From contig CAZNJT010000061.1 in NCBI GenBank assembly GCA_964573475.1, positions 1 through 9,400 of the forward strand: DNA of 9,400 bases. Reading direction: 5' to 3'. Shown here piece after piece: positions 1 through 5,284 of the stretch; position 1 is the stretch's first letter, and every line of letters starts with the position of its first letter. The notes beneath the pieces are model-generated. The model saw only the letters and a program-made list of their open reading frames with translations, was not told where the DNA came from and did no database searches. Origin of the DNA: CAVZKK01 sp964573475. GTDB lineage: Archaea; Thermoproteota; Bathyarchaeia; Bathyarchaeales; Bathycorpusculaceae. A program made the translations under genes and the position numbers.

Positions 1-708
1 GGCTACCAGCTTTACCATCACGCCTTCTTCGTGGCTGAGGATGAAAAATGGGCAGTCATCCAGCAGGGCATGTGTCCCCGAGATCGAACAGCCAGAAGAT
101 ACCATTGGCTTTCCGATAACACCAAAAACTTTGTTGTTGAACCACATAATGTGATAGTTGGCGACGTAAAACGCGATATTGCTTTGGACATGACGGCAAA
201 AGAAAGCGAAGGTTGCAGAAAAACTTCAGTGGACATAGCCAAAGAACCGCCGAAAAAGAGTATGCGAATGCTCATGTCAATTAGACCGGCTTATCAGAAG
301 TCGCTTCAGGAATGGCTGCCAAAAACCGCTGACGCTGCATGGAAAGAGTATCCAATAGATGTTTTATCCATGCCAAGAAACATAAATTGGAAAGCCTTGC
401 AGGAAGTTTACGAGTTTCAACCACGCAACTATGAAGAATTGCTAGGATTTAGGGGCGTAGGTCCAGCCACAGTCAGAGGTTTAGCATTAATTGCAGAGCT
501 TATTTACGGCGAGAAACCAAGCTGGAAAGACCCAGTAAAATACAGCTTTTGCGTAGGGGGTAAGGATGGAGTCCCGTTTCCAGTTGACAGAGGTTTATAC
601 GATGAAATAATTGAAATTTTAGAAAACGCCGTCAAACAAGCCAAAGTGGATGATAAAGAGCGAATTAATGCTATTAAACGGTTACGTGACTTCACAGCAA
701 GACAATGA
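1..708 (+). CDS. DUF763 domain protein, C-terminal part (open at window start)
   Basis: The reading frame is open from base 1 (GYQLYHHAFFVAEDEKW...) and stops at 706-708, so the gene begins upstream; the GTG at 31 is an internal codon, not a start. Recognisable DUF763 features are the run EKWAVIQQGM, the R-RYHWLS segment and the EPHNVI segment. Near the C-terminus LLGFRGVGPATVRGLALIAEL resembles a helix-hairpin-helix, which in many proteins contacts DNA without sequence specificity. DUF763 proteins occur in archaea and some thermophilic bacteria; their function is not established, and a nucleic-acid role is only an inference from the hairpin-like stretch. The gene is intact to its stop and the downstream region is non-coding or decayed, so it probably ends its transcription unit. 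Family assignment is from memory of the conserved motifs, without a search. Confidence 0.88.
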   Translation, partial: GYQLYHHAFFVAEDEKWAVIQQGMCPRDRTARRYHWLSDNTKNFVVEPHNVIVGDVKRDIALDMTAKESEGCRKTSVDIAKEPPKKSMRMLMSIRPAYQKSLQEWLPKTADAAWKEYPIDVLSMPRNINWKALQEVYEFQPRNYEELLGFRGVGPATVRGLALIAELIYGEKPSWKDPVKYSFCVGGKDGVPFPVDRGLYDEIIEILENAVKQAKVDDKERINAIKRLRDFTARQ

Positions 709-714
709 ACTTAA

Positions 715-900
715 ATACAGGTCGCTACAGAAACTGCCGTTTCCGTGGCTTCTGCCCTACATTGTGAACAGGAAATATCTATTGGAAACGTAGTAGGCGA
801 CAACATAATAACGATAACGCTTGTTTTCGGACTTGTCGCGTTAATAAGGTCATTCCAAGTATCCCTATCCGAGATTCTGTCAACTGTGCGCGCGAGCCAC
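715..900 (+). pseudogene. Remnant of a Na+/Ca2+ (CaCA) exchanger alpha-repeat
   Basis: After the DUF763 stop, a frame without a good start codon reads VATETAVSVASALHCEQE, then ISIGNVVGDNIITITLVFGL, then VALIRSF. This matches the alpha-repeat of CaCA-family cation/H+ or cation/Ca2+ exchangers, where a T/S-P-E motif, a small-residue helix and G-N-V-(I/V)-G-S-N-I-x-N line the ion path. Here the motif reads TE without the proline, and the usual GSN is GDN. Only one repeat of about 55 residues remains, against roughly 300 residues with two repeats in an intact exchanger. The frame runs on to about 1107, but beyond 900 the translation no longer resembles the family. Best read as a decayed gene fragment. 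It could be checked against the neighbouring genes of relatives, where an intact exchanger may follow the DUF763 gene. Confidence 0.6.
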
Positions 901-1056
901 CGCAAAAATACGCGATCCGCGACCCATATCCTTGCAACCTACCCCCTATTTTTTAGCGCGCTGCCTTGTCCCTTTATTATGTGCGCGCATAAGTGGTCAT
1001 TAATTATTTTTAGGCTTTTTCCCTTTAAAGAAGCCTTCTCAAAGACGGGAAACAAA

Positions 1057-1067
1057 ACTTTTATATG
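1057..1067 (+). promoter_or_regulatory. Archaeal TATA box for the tautomerase gene
   Basis: The sequence ACTTTTATATG has its centre about 26 bases before the ATG at 1089, preceded by purine-rich AAACAAA as a plausible BRE. This spacing puts the transcription start at or a few bases before the start codon, so a leaderless or near-leaderless mRNA is expected; consistent with that, no Shine-Dalgarno motif precedes the ATG. Confidence 0.6.
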
Positions 1068-1088
1068 GGATAGAACAGAACCCAAACC

Positions 1089-1292
1089 ATGCCGATTATC
1101 CATGTAAATGTATGGAAGGGATTCTCAAACGAGGCTAAGAAGAAGGTGATAGCAGGCATAACTAAAGTCTTCACCGAAATGGGCATTCCTGTGGAAGCGG
1201 TTGAAGTTGTGATCCACGAGATCCCAATGGAAAATTGGGGAGTAGGCGGAGAACAGGCCAGCGAGAAACTCAAACATGCAAAGATACCGTGA
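1089..1292 (+). CDS. 4-oxalocrotonate tautomerase family enzyme
   Basis: A 67-residue protein beginning MPIIHVNVWKG. Proline directly after the initiator methionine is the catalytic general base of the tautomerase superfamily once Met is removed. The rest fits the family: a beta strand (IIHVNVW), an amphipathic helix (SNEAKKKVIAGITKVFTEM), a second strand (AVEVVIHEIP) and the ENWGVGGEQASEK segment typical of the C-terminal hairpin. Members are usually 60-70 residues and assemble into hexamers or dimers of small subunits that interconvert enol and keto forms of 2-oxo acids; the natural substrate cannot be told from sequence. The start is fixed by the need for Pro at position 2 and by the TATA box 26 bases upstream. 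It is transcribed alone, flanked on both sides by decayed sequence. Complete and apparently functional. Confidence 0.93.
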   Translation: MPIIHVNVWKGFSNEAKKKVIAGITKVFTEMGIPVEAVEVVIHEIPMENWGVGGEQASEKLKHAKIP

Positions 1293-1319
1293 GAGCCTAA
1301 AGCACAATCTCAGGTATAA

Positions 1320-1379
1320 GACCGTGGCATCTATAAAATCACCGAAAAAGGAAAAAAACTCTTAGAAATTCTAAGTTAG
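1320..1379 (+). pseudogene. C-terminal scrap of a winged-helix protein
   Basis: A frame directly after an in-frame stop reads DRGIYKITEKGKKLLEILS and ends in a TAG. The Y-x-I-T-x-K-G-K-x-(F/L)-L-E pattern is the wing and last helix of many archaeal winged-helix transcription regulators. Nothing in this frame upstream encodes the rest of the domain, although another frame (SLKHNLRYK) may hold more debris. Too short to be a gene; read as the tail of a deleted regulator. Confidence 0.4.
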
Positions 1380-1637
1380 AGCAGTTTGCGCGCGCAAGCT
1401 GGTTAGAATGTCTTCGATTTTTTTGTGGCCCAGAAATTCCTTGACGTAGAGGATGTCACTGGTCTGATGATAAAGCATGGTTGTCTTCCAATGCCGCAAC
1501 GTATAGAAGTGTATCTTGAGAATTCTCATGTTGTCTGCCTGTACTATAGCGTGACTATTGCCGTTTGTTTTGTGGCGCAAAAATGTTAAATGGCGCCGAA
1601 ACAACATTCGTCTTGTCGTAAAAGGGTGCTGAAACAT
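1371..1637 (-). pseudogene. Truncated tyrosine recombinase (integrase) C-terminal fragment
   Basis: The minus-strand frame contains IHFYTLRHWKTTMLYHQTSD followed by ILYVKEFLGHKKIED. This is the H-x-x-R-H box and the L-G-H-K box of archaeal phage/plasmid tyrosine recombinases: TLRHW holds the second catalytic arginine and the GHK histidine occupies the usual H/W position. The N-terminal DNA-binding domain, the first catalytic arginine and the final catalytic tyrosine are missing; after KKIED the translation loses similarity and stops within 13 codons. The segment before LRHW (residues 1-40) resembles the expected K-L-Q-N-P-R-I-x-x-I stretch only in its last part (ADNMRILKI), suggesting further point decay. 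An intact enzyme would be about 200-400 residues against 88 here. It is probably non-functional and marks a past integration event; a tRNA 3' fragment lies about 520 bases away. Confidence 0.72.
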
Positions 1638-1678
1638 GTTTAACTGTGCCTATTCGTTAGTGAACGGGGTGTTGGAGA

Positions 1679-1912
1679 ATGGTTGAGGAAACCGTTTGGG
1701 TTGAGAAAGAATATGTTAGGCCGCGGCTAAGTTCAGATGAGGTTTGGCTGATATACCGTCTCATTGATAATCAATACTGGCTGTTGAGGAGGAATCCCCA
1801 TCCGCTTTGGGATCTGGAGAAGGTGAACAAATTGAGGCGAAAAATCCTGCGGCTAGTGAATAGGTGCCGCGCATCTAAATATCAAATAAGCTTGAGGCAA
1901 AGGCTCTACTAA
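1679..1912 (+). CDS. Hypothetical protein, 77 residues, basic
   Basis: An open frame of 77 codons starts at ATG 1679 and ends at a TAA. The protein is rich in Arg, Trp, Tyr and Leu (EVWLIYRLIDNQYWLLRR, then NKLRRKILRLVNRCRAS), looks helical and basic, and has no signal peptide, membrane segment or cysteine pattern. I do not recognise a family. A GGGGTG run sits seven bases before the ATG, and a GGAG lies too close to serve. The mix of aromatic and charged residues is what one expects from a real small protein and not from a shadow frame; the opposite strand has no competing gene. It sits between an integrase remnant and a tRNA fragment, so it may belong to the same former element. Nucleic-acid binding is possible from its charge but unproven. 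Confidence 0.5.
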   Translation: MVEETVWVEKEYVRPRLSSDEVWLIYRLIDNQYWLLRRNPHPLWDLEKVNKLRRKILRLVNRCRASKYQISLRQRLY

Positions 1913-2156
1913 CGCCCGCAAGGCTTAGGCATTGTAAGCTGAAATGCTGCTGCATATACAAACTATATGATGACGATGGATTGATGTGCAGGCGGAGTTA
2001 AACGTTGAACAGTGGGAGCAGACACTCGGCAGCGAAATATACACTTTCAGTCACCCGGAAGGAAGCCACGACGACCGCTTCTGAGCGATATGCCTAGCTG
2101 TGATGGCGACGTTGAAAACGGAACCCCAGAAGCCACCAGCATTCACATTCGGTTAG
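1913..2156. other. Non-coding stretch left of the tRNA fragment
   Basis: No convincing gene here. A 63-codon plus-strand frame (2012-2203) ends in GCVGSNPIPRT, the familiar nonsense translation of a tRNA T-arm and acceptor, so it is not believed. An ATGATGA at 1967-1973 resembles the C box of an archaeal C/D guide RNA, but no correctly spaced D, C' and D' boxes follow. The 5' half of the tRNA (a GCGGGGG acceptor strand and a D-arm) could not be found in this stretch. Confidence 0.4.
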
Positions 2157-2193
2157 TAGGCTGCGTGGGTTCAAACCCCATCCCCCGCACCAC
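2151..2193 (+). tRNA. tRNA-Leu-like 3' fragment with encoded CCA
   Basis: The sequence reads as the 3' part of a leucine-type tRNA: part of a long variable arm (GTAGGCTGC), a five-pair T-stem GTGGG/CCCAT around the loop TTCAAAC, the 3' acceptor strand CCCCCGC, discriminator A and CCA. Discriminator A and the long variable arm favour Leu over Ser. The matching 5' acceptor GCGGGGG, D-arm and anticodon arm are not recognisable upstream, so this is not a complete gene unless split by an unusual intron. Tyrosine integrases often recombine in the 3' half of tRNA genes, which leaves such a fragment at one end of an integrated element. The likely integrase remnant at 1371-1637 supports that reading; the left boundary of the fragment is approximate. 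Confidence 0.6.
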
Positions 2194-2205
2194 CTTCTTC
2201 TAAAG

Positions 2206-2312
2206 CCTTTTTCACGTTCTTTTCGTGATAAGCCCACGAAATGCGTGTTATCATTGTCGTGACAAACTGCCAGTAACTGAAGAATTAGAATCCGATTTTG
2301 TAAGGCTCAATC
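2206..2312 (+). repeat. Left direct repeat flanking the accessory block
   Basis: About 107 bases matching 9101-9204 in the same orientation, roughly three quarters identical. It corresponds to the 3' part and downstream hairpin of the small minus-strand gene described separately. Confidence 0.75.
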
Positions 2313-2372
2313 TGTCGTGACTGATTTCTTATTTGTACGGGCCAGAGTGAACCGGGTCGGACTAATACGCAA
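2206..2372 (-). pseudogene. Decayed copy of the small gene at 9146-9262 (left repeat)
   Basis: Bases 2206-2312 align directly with 9101-9204 at roughly three quarters identity by eye, including TTCTTTTCGTGA, CGAAATGCGTGTTAT and AATCCGATTTTGT. On the minus strand the frame reads LSLTKSDSNSSVTGSLSRQ then TGA TAA, against LSLTKSDFNLATLNLSRR then TAA TAA in the right copy; the length difference in this part is one whole codon. Upstream the left copy has an in-frame TAA and indels where the right copy reads NEYLRRCDD, and no start equivalent to that of the right copy survives. Weaker similarity continues to about 2372. It is best read as a dead paralogue of the intact right copy. A TTTCGTG/CACGAAA hairpin after the stop is shared in both copies, slightly weaker in the right one, and may be a 3' element. 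Confidence 0.55.
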
Positions 2373-2497
2373 AAGGGTTCAAGTCCATTTTTTCTCTTAG
2401 TGACTTTAAGACAAAAAAGTCGCCAATCGTGGAGGTTTGGATGCTTGAAAGGGGATTTCAGCATTAATTTACTAGTAAAAAGATACTCTATTTATGC
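2313..2497. other. Gene-poor stretch between small repeats
   Basis: The first 60 bases overlap weak similarity to the right-hand small gene. Between about 2364 and 2458 a plus-strand frame with no proper start reads KSIFSLSDFKTKKSPIVEV then WMLERGFQH and a stop; it looks protein-like but is too short and unsupported to call. A GGTTCAAGTCC at 2377 looks like a T-arm but lacks any matching acceptor stem and falls inside the decayed gene copy. Confidence 0.3.
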
Positions 2498-2605
2498 ATG
2501 CGAGAGTTTGAAGCTATCCCGGGCTACCAACAAACCCTAGTCAGGGCGACGTTCAAACTCGGTTCAGTGGTGGTTGGGGTAAAGTTTTATGCACACACAC
2601 ACTGA
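2498..2605 (+). CDS. Small hypothetical protein, 35 residues (left member of a repeated pair)
   Basis: The frame from ATG 2498 to TGA 2605 encodes MREFEAIPGYQQTLVRATFK followed by LGSVVVGVKFYAHTH. I do not recognise the family. The evidence that it is coding is comparative: the minus-strand copy near 7948-8042 has the same nucleotides with differences that fall as Q/H, Q/Y, L/V, A/S, V/M and one silent change in this frame, a pattern expected of protein sequence. No Shine-Dalgarno motif is evident before the ATG, and the ORF may itself be the surviving C-terminal part of a longer protein, since the frame is open for ten further codons upstream (FTSKKILYLC) before a TAA. The alternation of hydrophobic residues in GSVVVGVKFY suggests a beta strand. 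Function unknown. Confidence 0.4.
   Translation: MREFEAIPGYQQTLVRATFKLGSVVVGVKFYAHTH
2515..2590 (+). repeat. Left arm of a 76-78 base inverted repeat
   Basis: Reverse complement of 7965-8042, starting TATCCCGGGCTACC and ending GGGGTAAAGTTTTAT. Most differences are single bases. The reading frame explains the conservation (see the small gene at 2498-2605). Confidence 0.8.
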
Positions 2606-2645
2606 TGTGATAAAAGTAATAGCTGAATGTACCAAAGCATGAATA

Positions 2646-3191
2646 CTATGAAATCTTTGGAAACATGAAGGAATCCTCGCACACAATGCGGCTCGTAATG
2701 CCTTTTACGTCCAAGTCGTAAGCATTAATAAGAATCTTTCCCGAACTTTCATCATAGGAAAGGAAGATCACCAGATAAGTTTCGTTGAACGTTATCTGTT
2801 GTTTATTTAGAATTTTCTTCATTTTATCGATTATCGGCATCATTGCCGTATTAGTCCGAAGATGGAATAACCCTATCTTCAGGTATGCTTTAATGTCGAC
2901 CAGTTTCTCGAAATCTTCAAGAATCGCATCGTCACGTTTTGACAATTCAGATTCCATAGCGAGGCTTAGGTATCTGTCAGGGTGTTCACACTTCCAAACG
3001 ATGTCAGTCAAGTACTCTTTTTTATCTATACTTGTCAGAACAGGTTCGTATCCAAATTTCTTGGCCAGTTTCTGAAAGCAACCTTTTATTCCAGCTGTCC
3101 AATCCTTGAGACTTTGACCCCACGAGAGACCAGACTCTTTAATCAGCCAGTCCCTGAAATCTCTGAAAACCAAATCAGGATTTAAAGGCAT
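2646..3191 (-). CDS. Putative PD-(D/E)XK-like nuclease paired with TIR gene
   Basis: A 181-residue soluble protein. Residues 1-45 are helical (FRDFRDWLIKESGLSWGQSL). The middle part reads KKEYLTDIVWKCEH (58-71), LSLAMESELS (75-84) and LEDFEKLVDIKAYLKIGLF (91-109). A strand ending in D63, a second strand with E80 and E82, and a following Lys-rich helix (K96, K101) leading to a hydrophobic strand is the order seen in many restriction-like PD-(D/E)XK folds, here with a possible ExE variant of the (D/E)xK motif. The assignment is from pattern only. The ATG lies 6 bases after the TIR stop, with GAGAGGAA immediately before it, so the two genes are surely one operon and probably translationally coupled. 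In such pairs one protein may sense or regulate and the other kill, but which is which cannot be told. Alternatively it is an uncharacterised partner protein without nuclease activity. Confidence 0.5.
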   Translation of the reverse strand: MPLNPDLVFRDFRDWLIKESGLSWGQSLKDWTAGIKGCFQKLAKKFGYEPVLTSIDKKEYLTDIVWKCEHPDRYLSLAMESELSKRDDAILEDFEKLVDIKAYLKIGLFHLRTNTAMMPIIDKMKKILNKQQITFNETYLVIFLSYDESSGKILINAYDLDVKGITSRIVCEDSFMFPKIS

Positions 3192-3197
3192 TTCCTC

Positions 3198-3683
3198 TCA
3201 CCTTTTGTCAGAAGAAAGCCAAGCAAAAAAGGCAAGTGCACCGAGTAGGAACAGTAATCCCATGGCTGCGTTCCCAGCTTCTTTCTGTGATTTGAGTTTC
3301 GATGATAGTTGCCTTATTTGCTCTAATGTTACACTCGGATTGCTTCTATCCAGAATGATATATGGCAGATCTCCGATTTCACTAGGCAAATCCATATGGG
3401 GTTCAACAATGAGCAATATTGGTTTTGGCGAAGCTCTAGCCAAACCTATCTCGAAAAATATATTTGGAGATGTGATGGCATCTTTTGTCAAGAGAACAAA
3501 CACATAGTCTGAGGAGTTGATGTACTTTCGAATTTCATCGGCAAAAGGCCTTCCTTCTATCGTAGGCATAATTGTCACATCGAGAGCATATGTAATGATG
3601 CCATTCTGCTTGAGAACGCTGTATAGTTTGTCTACAAGTTCTTTGTTTTTTTGCGAATAACTGATATAGACTGTGAAGCTCAT
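3198..3683 (-). CDS. TIR-domain protein with C-terminal membrane anchor
   Basis: A 161-residue protein. It opens with the TIR box-1 strand FTVYISYSQKNKELVDKLYS, continues with the helix and strand ending YVFVLLTKDA (60s), and has SPNIFFEIGLARA, where the Glu (78 in ATG numbering) occupies the position of the catalytic glutamate of NAD+-cleaving TIR domains. A later strand PILLIVEPHMDLP completes the fold by about residue 115. A linker (SSKLKSQKEAGN) leads to a hydrophobic segment, AAMGLLFLLGALAFFAWL (140-156), ending in DKR, so it is probably tail-anchored with the TIR domain in the cytosol. Prokaryotic TIR proteins of this size act in anti-phage defence as NADases or make cyclic ADP-ribose signals. 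A TTG codon directly precedes the ATG and could be the start instead. First gene of the operon with the putative nuclease. Confidence 0.85.
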   Translation of the reverse strand: MSFTVYISYSQKNKELVDKLYSVLKQNGIITYALDVTIMPTIEGRPFADEIRKYINSSDYVFVLLTKDAITSPNIFFEIGLARASPKPILLIVEPHMDLPSEIGDLPYIILDRSNPSVTLEQIRQLSSKLKSQKEAGNAAMGLLFLLGALAFFAWLSSDKR

Positions 3684-3901
3684 CAATATCCCAGACTATC
3701 TTTTGGCTTACTACACTTAAATTTCTTTGTTTGCACAGACACTGTTAAGTGATTTGTGATGAGCTAAGAAGAGTATTTTTCCGATTTCCTAACATGAACA
3801 TAATTAAGTTAGTTTGTTTTACTTTGTGTTGACAAACAACATTAGGATTATCTAGTAGCAAACAATTATATTTTGTACGATAACATAGGAGAGGTGAAAC
3901 C
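3684..3901. promoter_or_regulatory. Divergent regulatory region between TIR and ParB-like operons
   Basis: This AT-rich region separates two divergently transcribed operons. It contains an inverted repeat GTTTGT (3812-3817) and ACAAAC (3832-3837) with a 14-base spacer, and further GTTTG or CAAAC words near 3729 and 3859. The ParB-like protein encoded just downstream carries an HTH and a possible ribbon-helix-helix domain, so the repeat could be an autoregulatory operator or a parS-like site. On the plus strand TTATATTTT (3867-3874) is a TATA candidate, but its predicted start falls inside the ribosome-binding site. GGAGAGGTGA at 3888-3897 is a strong ribosome-binding site and is what decides the TTG start at 3902. 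Confidence 0.4.
3714..3728 (-). promoter_or_regulatory. Candidate TATA box for the TIR operon
   Basis: On the minus strand the sequence is AAAGAAATTTAAGTG. The TTTAAG core is centred about 35 bases before the TIR start, which would give a transcript with a very short leader. No Shine-Dalgarno motif precedes the TIR start, consistent with near-leaderless initiation. Positional evidence only. Confidence 0.4.
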
Positions 3902-4714
3902 TTGGCTGAGAATGGCGGTCTGCGTCAGATTCCCTTAAAAAGCATAGCCATTAGCAAAAAAAACGCAAGAACAATAGACACATATATCGGATTAGACGAG
4001 CTCGCCCAGAGCATCAAAGAAATCGGACTTCTGCAACCAGTGGTTGTATTTCCAATCTCAGGTCAGAAGGACAGATTTGAACTGATAATAGGACAACGAA
4101 GGTTTCTGGCTTGCAAAAATCTTGGTATGAAAGCCATTTCTGCTATTGTACTTAAGAAACCAATGAACAACGTGGATGCTCTCGCATATTCATTTAGCGA
4201 AAACATACATAGACGAGAACTAGATTACAAGGACAAAATACAAGTCGTATTAAACCTAATACAAGAACTTGGCAGCGTACAAGCAGTCTCCAAAAAAATA
4301 GGTGTCTCAGAAACTGCAATAAGAAACTATTTAGGCTATTCAGCAATTCCAGAACCAATAAAGGAAATGGTTGAGGAAGGGCATCTCTCCAGATTTACGG
4401 CAGTTCGAATAGCCAAAACTAATCCTGACCCAAAAAGGGCAGTTGCAATTGCGGCCAAAGTCAAAGAAGAGCCTAGAAGAGAAAAACGAAATGAAATAAT
4501 ACAAACTGCAATTGAAAACCCGACGTACACTGCAGAAAAGGTTTTTGCTGAAGCACCAAAAACCAAGTTCAAACATGTTACTTTAGATTTAACCAACGGT
4601 GCTGCCGCAGCTCTCAGAAAAGCAAGCGAAAAATACGAATTGGAACCTAGAGAAATCGCAACGCAAGTTCTACTCGACTATTTGAAGACTGAAGGATTCT
4701 ACGAAAGCAGTTGA
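3902..4714 (+). CDS. ParB/Srx-fold DNA-binding protein (ParB-like, IbrB-like)
   Basis: A 270-residue protein with clear ParB architecture. Residues 8-90 form the ParB/sulfiredoxin-fold domain: the PLKSIAISKKNAR strand, LDELAQSIKEIGLLQPVVV, and LIIGQRRFLACKNLG, where GQRR stands for the G-E-R-R nucleotide-binding box. SENIHRREL (99-107) is the second ParB box (E-N-x-x-R). Residues 120-146 give a helix-turn-helix (VQAVSKKIGVSETAIRNYL). Residues 224-262 (KHVTLDLT, then a helix, then EIATQVLLDYLK) look like a ribbon-helix-helix dimerisation or DNA-binding domain in place of the usual ParB tail. ParB proteins bind CTP and centromere-like sites; relatives include nucleases and the IbrB-type partners of PAPS-reductase-like enzymes. 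No ParA gene is adjacent, which argues against plain partitioning. The TTG start is chosen from GGAGAGGTGA five bases before it. First gene of a three-gene operon. Confidence 0.85.
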   Translation: MAENGGLRQIPLKSIAISKKNARTIDTYIGLDELAQSIKEIGLLQPVVVFPISGQKDRFELIIGQRRFLACKNLGMKAISAIVLKKPMNNVDALAYSFSENIHRRELDYKDKIQVVLNLIQELGSVQAVSKKIGVSETAIRNYLGYSAIPEPIKEMVEEGHLSRFTAVRIAKTNPDPKRAVAIAAKVKEEPRREKRNEIIQTAIENPTYTAEKVFAEAPKTKFKHVTLDLTNGAAAALRKASEKYELEPREIATQVLLDYLKTEGFYESS

Positions 4715-4724
4715 GGGCACTAGA

Positions 4725-5282
4725 ATGGATGAAGAAAGTGCTTTAGCAATAATATTCGCAAATACCAAAAGGCATAAGCGTACCGTAGACTTACTTACTG
4801 TAGCTGAATGCTTCTATTTCTTAAGAAATATCTATGGCACCCAAGAGGCAGTTGCAGAAAAGACTGACCTTTCTAGGGAAATGGTCAGAGAGTTTCTCCA
4901 AATTCTCAACTTGCCTGAATACGTGAAAAAGCTAATCAAGTCTCGAAAAGTCGACAGCATCGATACTGCATATAGACTATCAAAAATCAAGGATGAGCAG
5001 ACTTTAAGAACTGTTATTAACAAACTTTTGAGTCTTCAGACACATGACCTCAGAGATGTCATTAGTACAGCCAAAGAAAATGCAGGATTATCCATTGACG
5101 CAGCAAAAGAGGCTGTTCTAAAATCAAAACAGCGAAACCTTCATGTCTTTGTTCTTGATTTTAGCGAAGAAAATTACAAGAAGCTAGTTGCTGTTGCGAA
5201 AAACAAGAATAACACACCAGCGGAACTAGTCAAAAGAATAGTTGAAGATTGGCTAAGCAGAATAAACGGAGCAGGTTCCTGA
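4725..5282 (+). CDS. ParB-like paralogue lacking the Srx catalytic domain
   Basis: A 185-residue protein that aligns with the preceding gene's product from its residue 98 onward. FANTKRHKRT (11-20) sits where the first protein has FSENIHRREL, so the second ParB box is present but its conserved residues are degraded. AVAEKTDLSREMVREFLQIL (42-61) matches the HTH. LPEYVKKLIKSRKVDSIDTAYRL matches IPEPIKEMVEEGHLSRFTAVRI. The C-terminus LHVFVLDFSEENYKKLVAVA followed by TPAELVKRIVEDWL matches the ribbon-helix-helix-like tail. The first 90 or so residues, which hold the nucleotide-binding GxRR box, are absent. It starts 10 bases after the previous stop with GAGGG seven bases upstream. It may form heterodimers with the full-length protein, or set DNA specificity without nucleotide binding. 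This tandem duplication with loss of a domain looks deliberate, since the frame is intact. Confidence 0.75.
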   Translation: MDEESALAIIFANTKRHKRTVDLLTVAECFYFLRNIYGTQEAVAEKTDLSREMVREFLQILNLPEYVKKLIKSRKVDSIDTAYRLSKIKDEQTLRTVINKLLSLQTHDLRDVISTAKENAGLSIDAAKEAVLKSKQRNLHVFVLDFSEENYKKLVAVAKNKNNTPAELVKRIVEDWLSRINGAGS

Positions 5283-5284
5283 AA

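Noticed and set aside
1012..1036. AGGCTT/AAGCCT hairpin as terminator of the DUF763 transcript
   Set aside because: Only six pairs with a 13-base loop, no T-run after it, and more than 300 bases from the stop codon.
745..1107. 120-codon plus-strand frame as a full gene
   Set aside because: Only the first 50 or so codons resemble a family (CaCA exchanger); the rest is unstructured and runs over the tautomerase promoter and start.
2012..2203. 63-codon plus-strand frame
   Set aside because: Its C-terminus GCVGSNPIPRT is the translation of the tRNA T-arm and acceptor, so the frame is an artefact of an RNA-derived sequence.
2364..2395. Second tRNA-like fragment (GGTTCAAGTCC)
   Set aside because: The T-stem has a mismatch, no acceptor or CCA follows, and the bases fall in the decayed copy of the small gene.
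2515..2590. Inverted repeat as a permuted or split tRNA, because it contains CCGGGCTACCA and GTTCAAAC
   Set aside because: No T-stem or acceptor pairing could be built in either orientation, and the reading frame explains the differences between copies better.
3902..4714. Ordinary plasmid partition locus
   Set aside because: No ParA ATPase, replication initiator or iterons are present next to the ParB-like gene.
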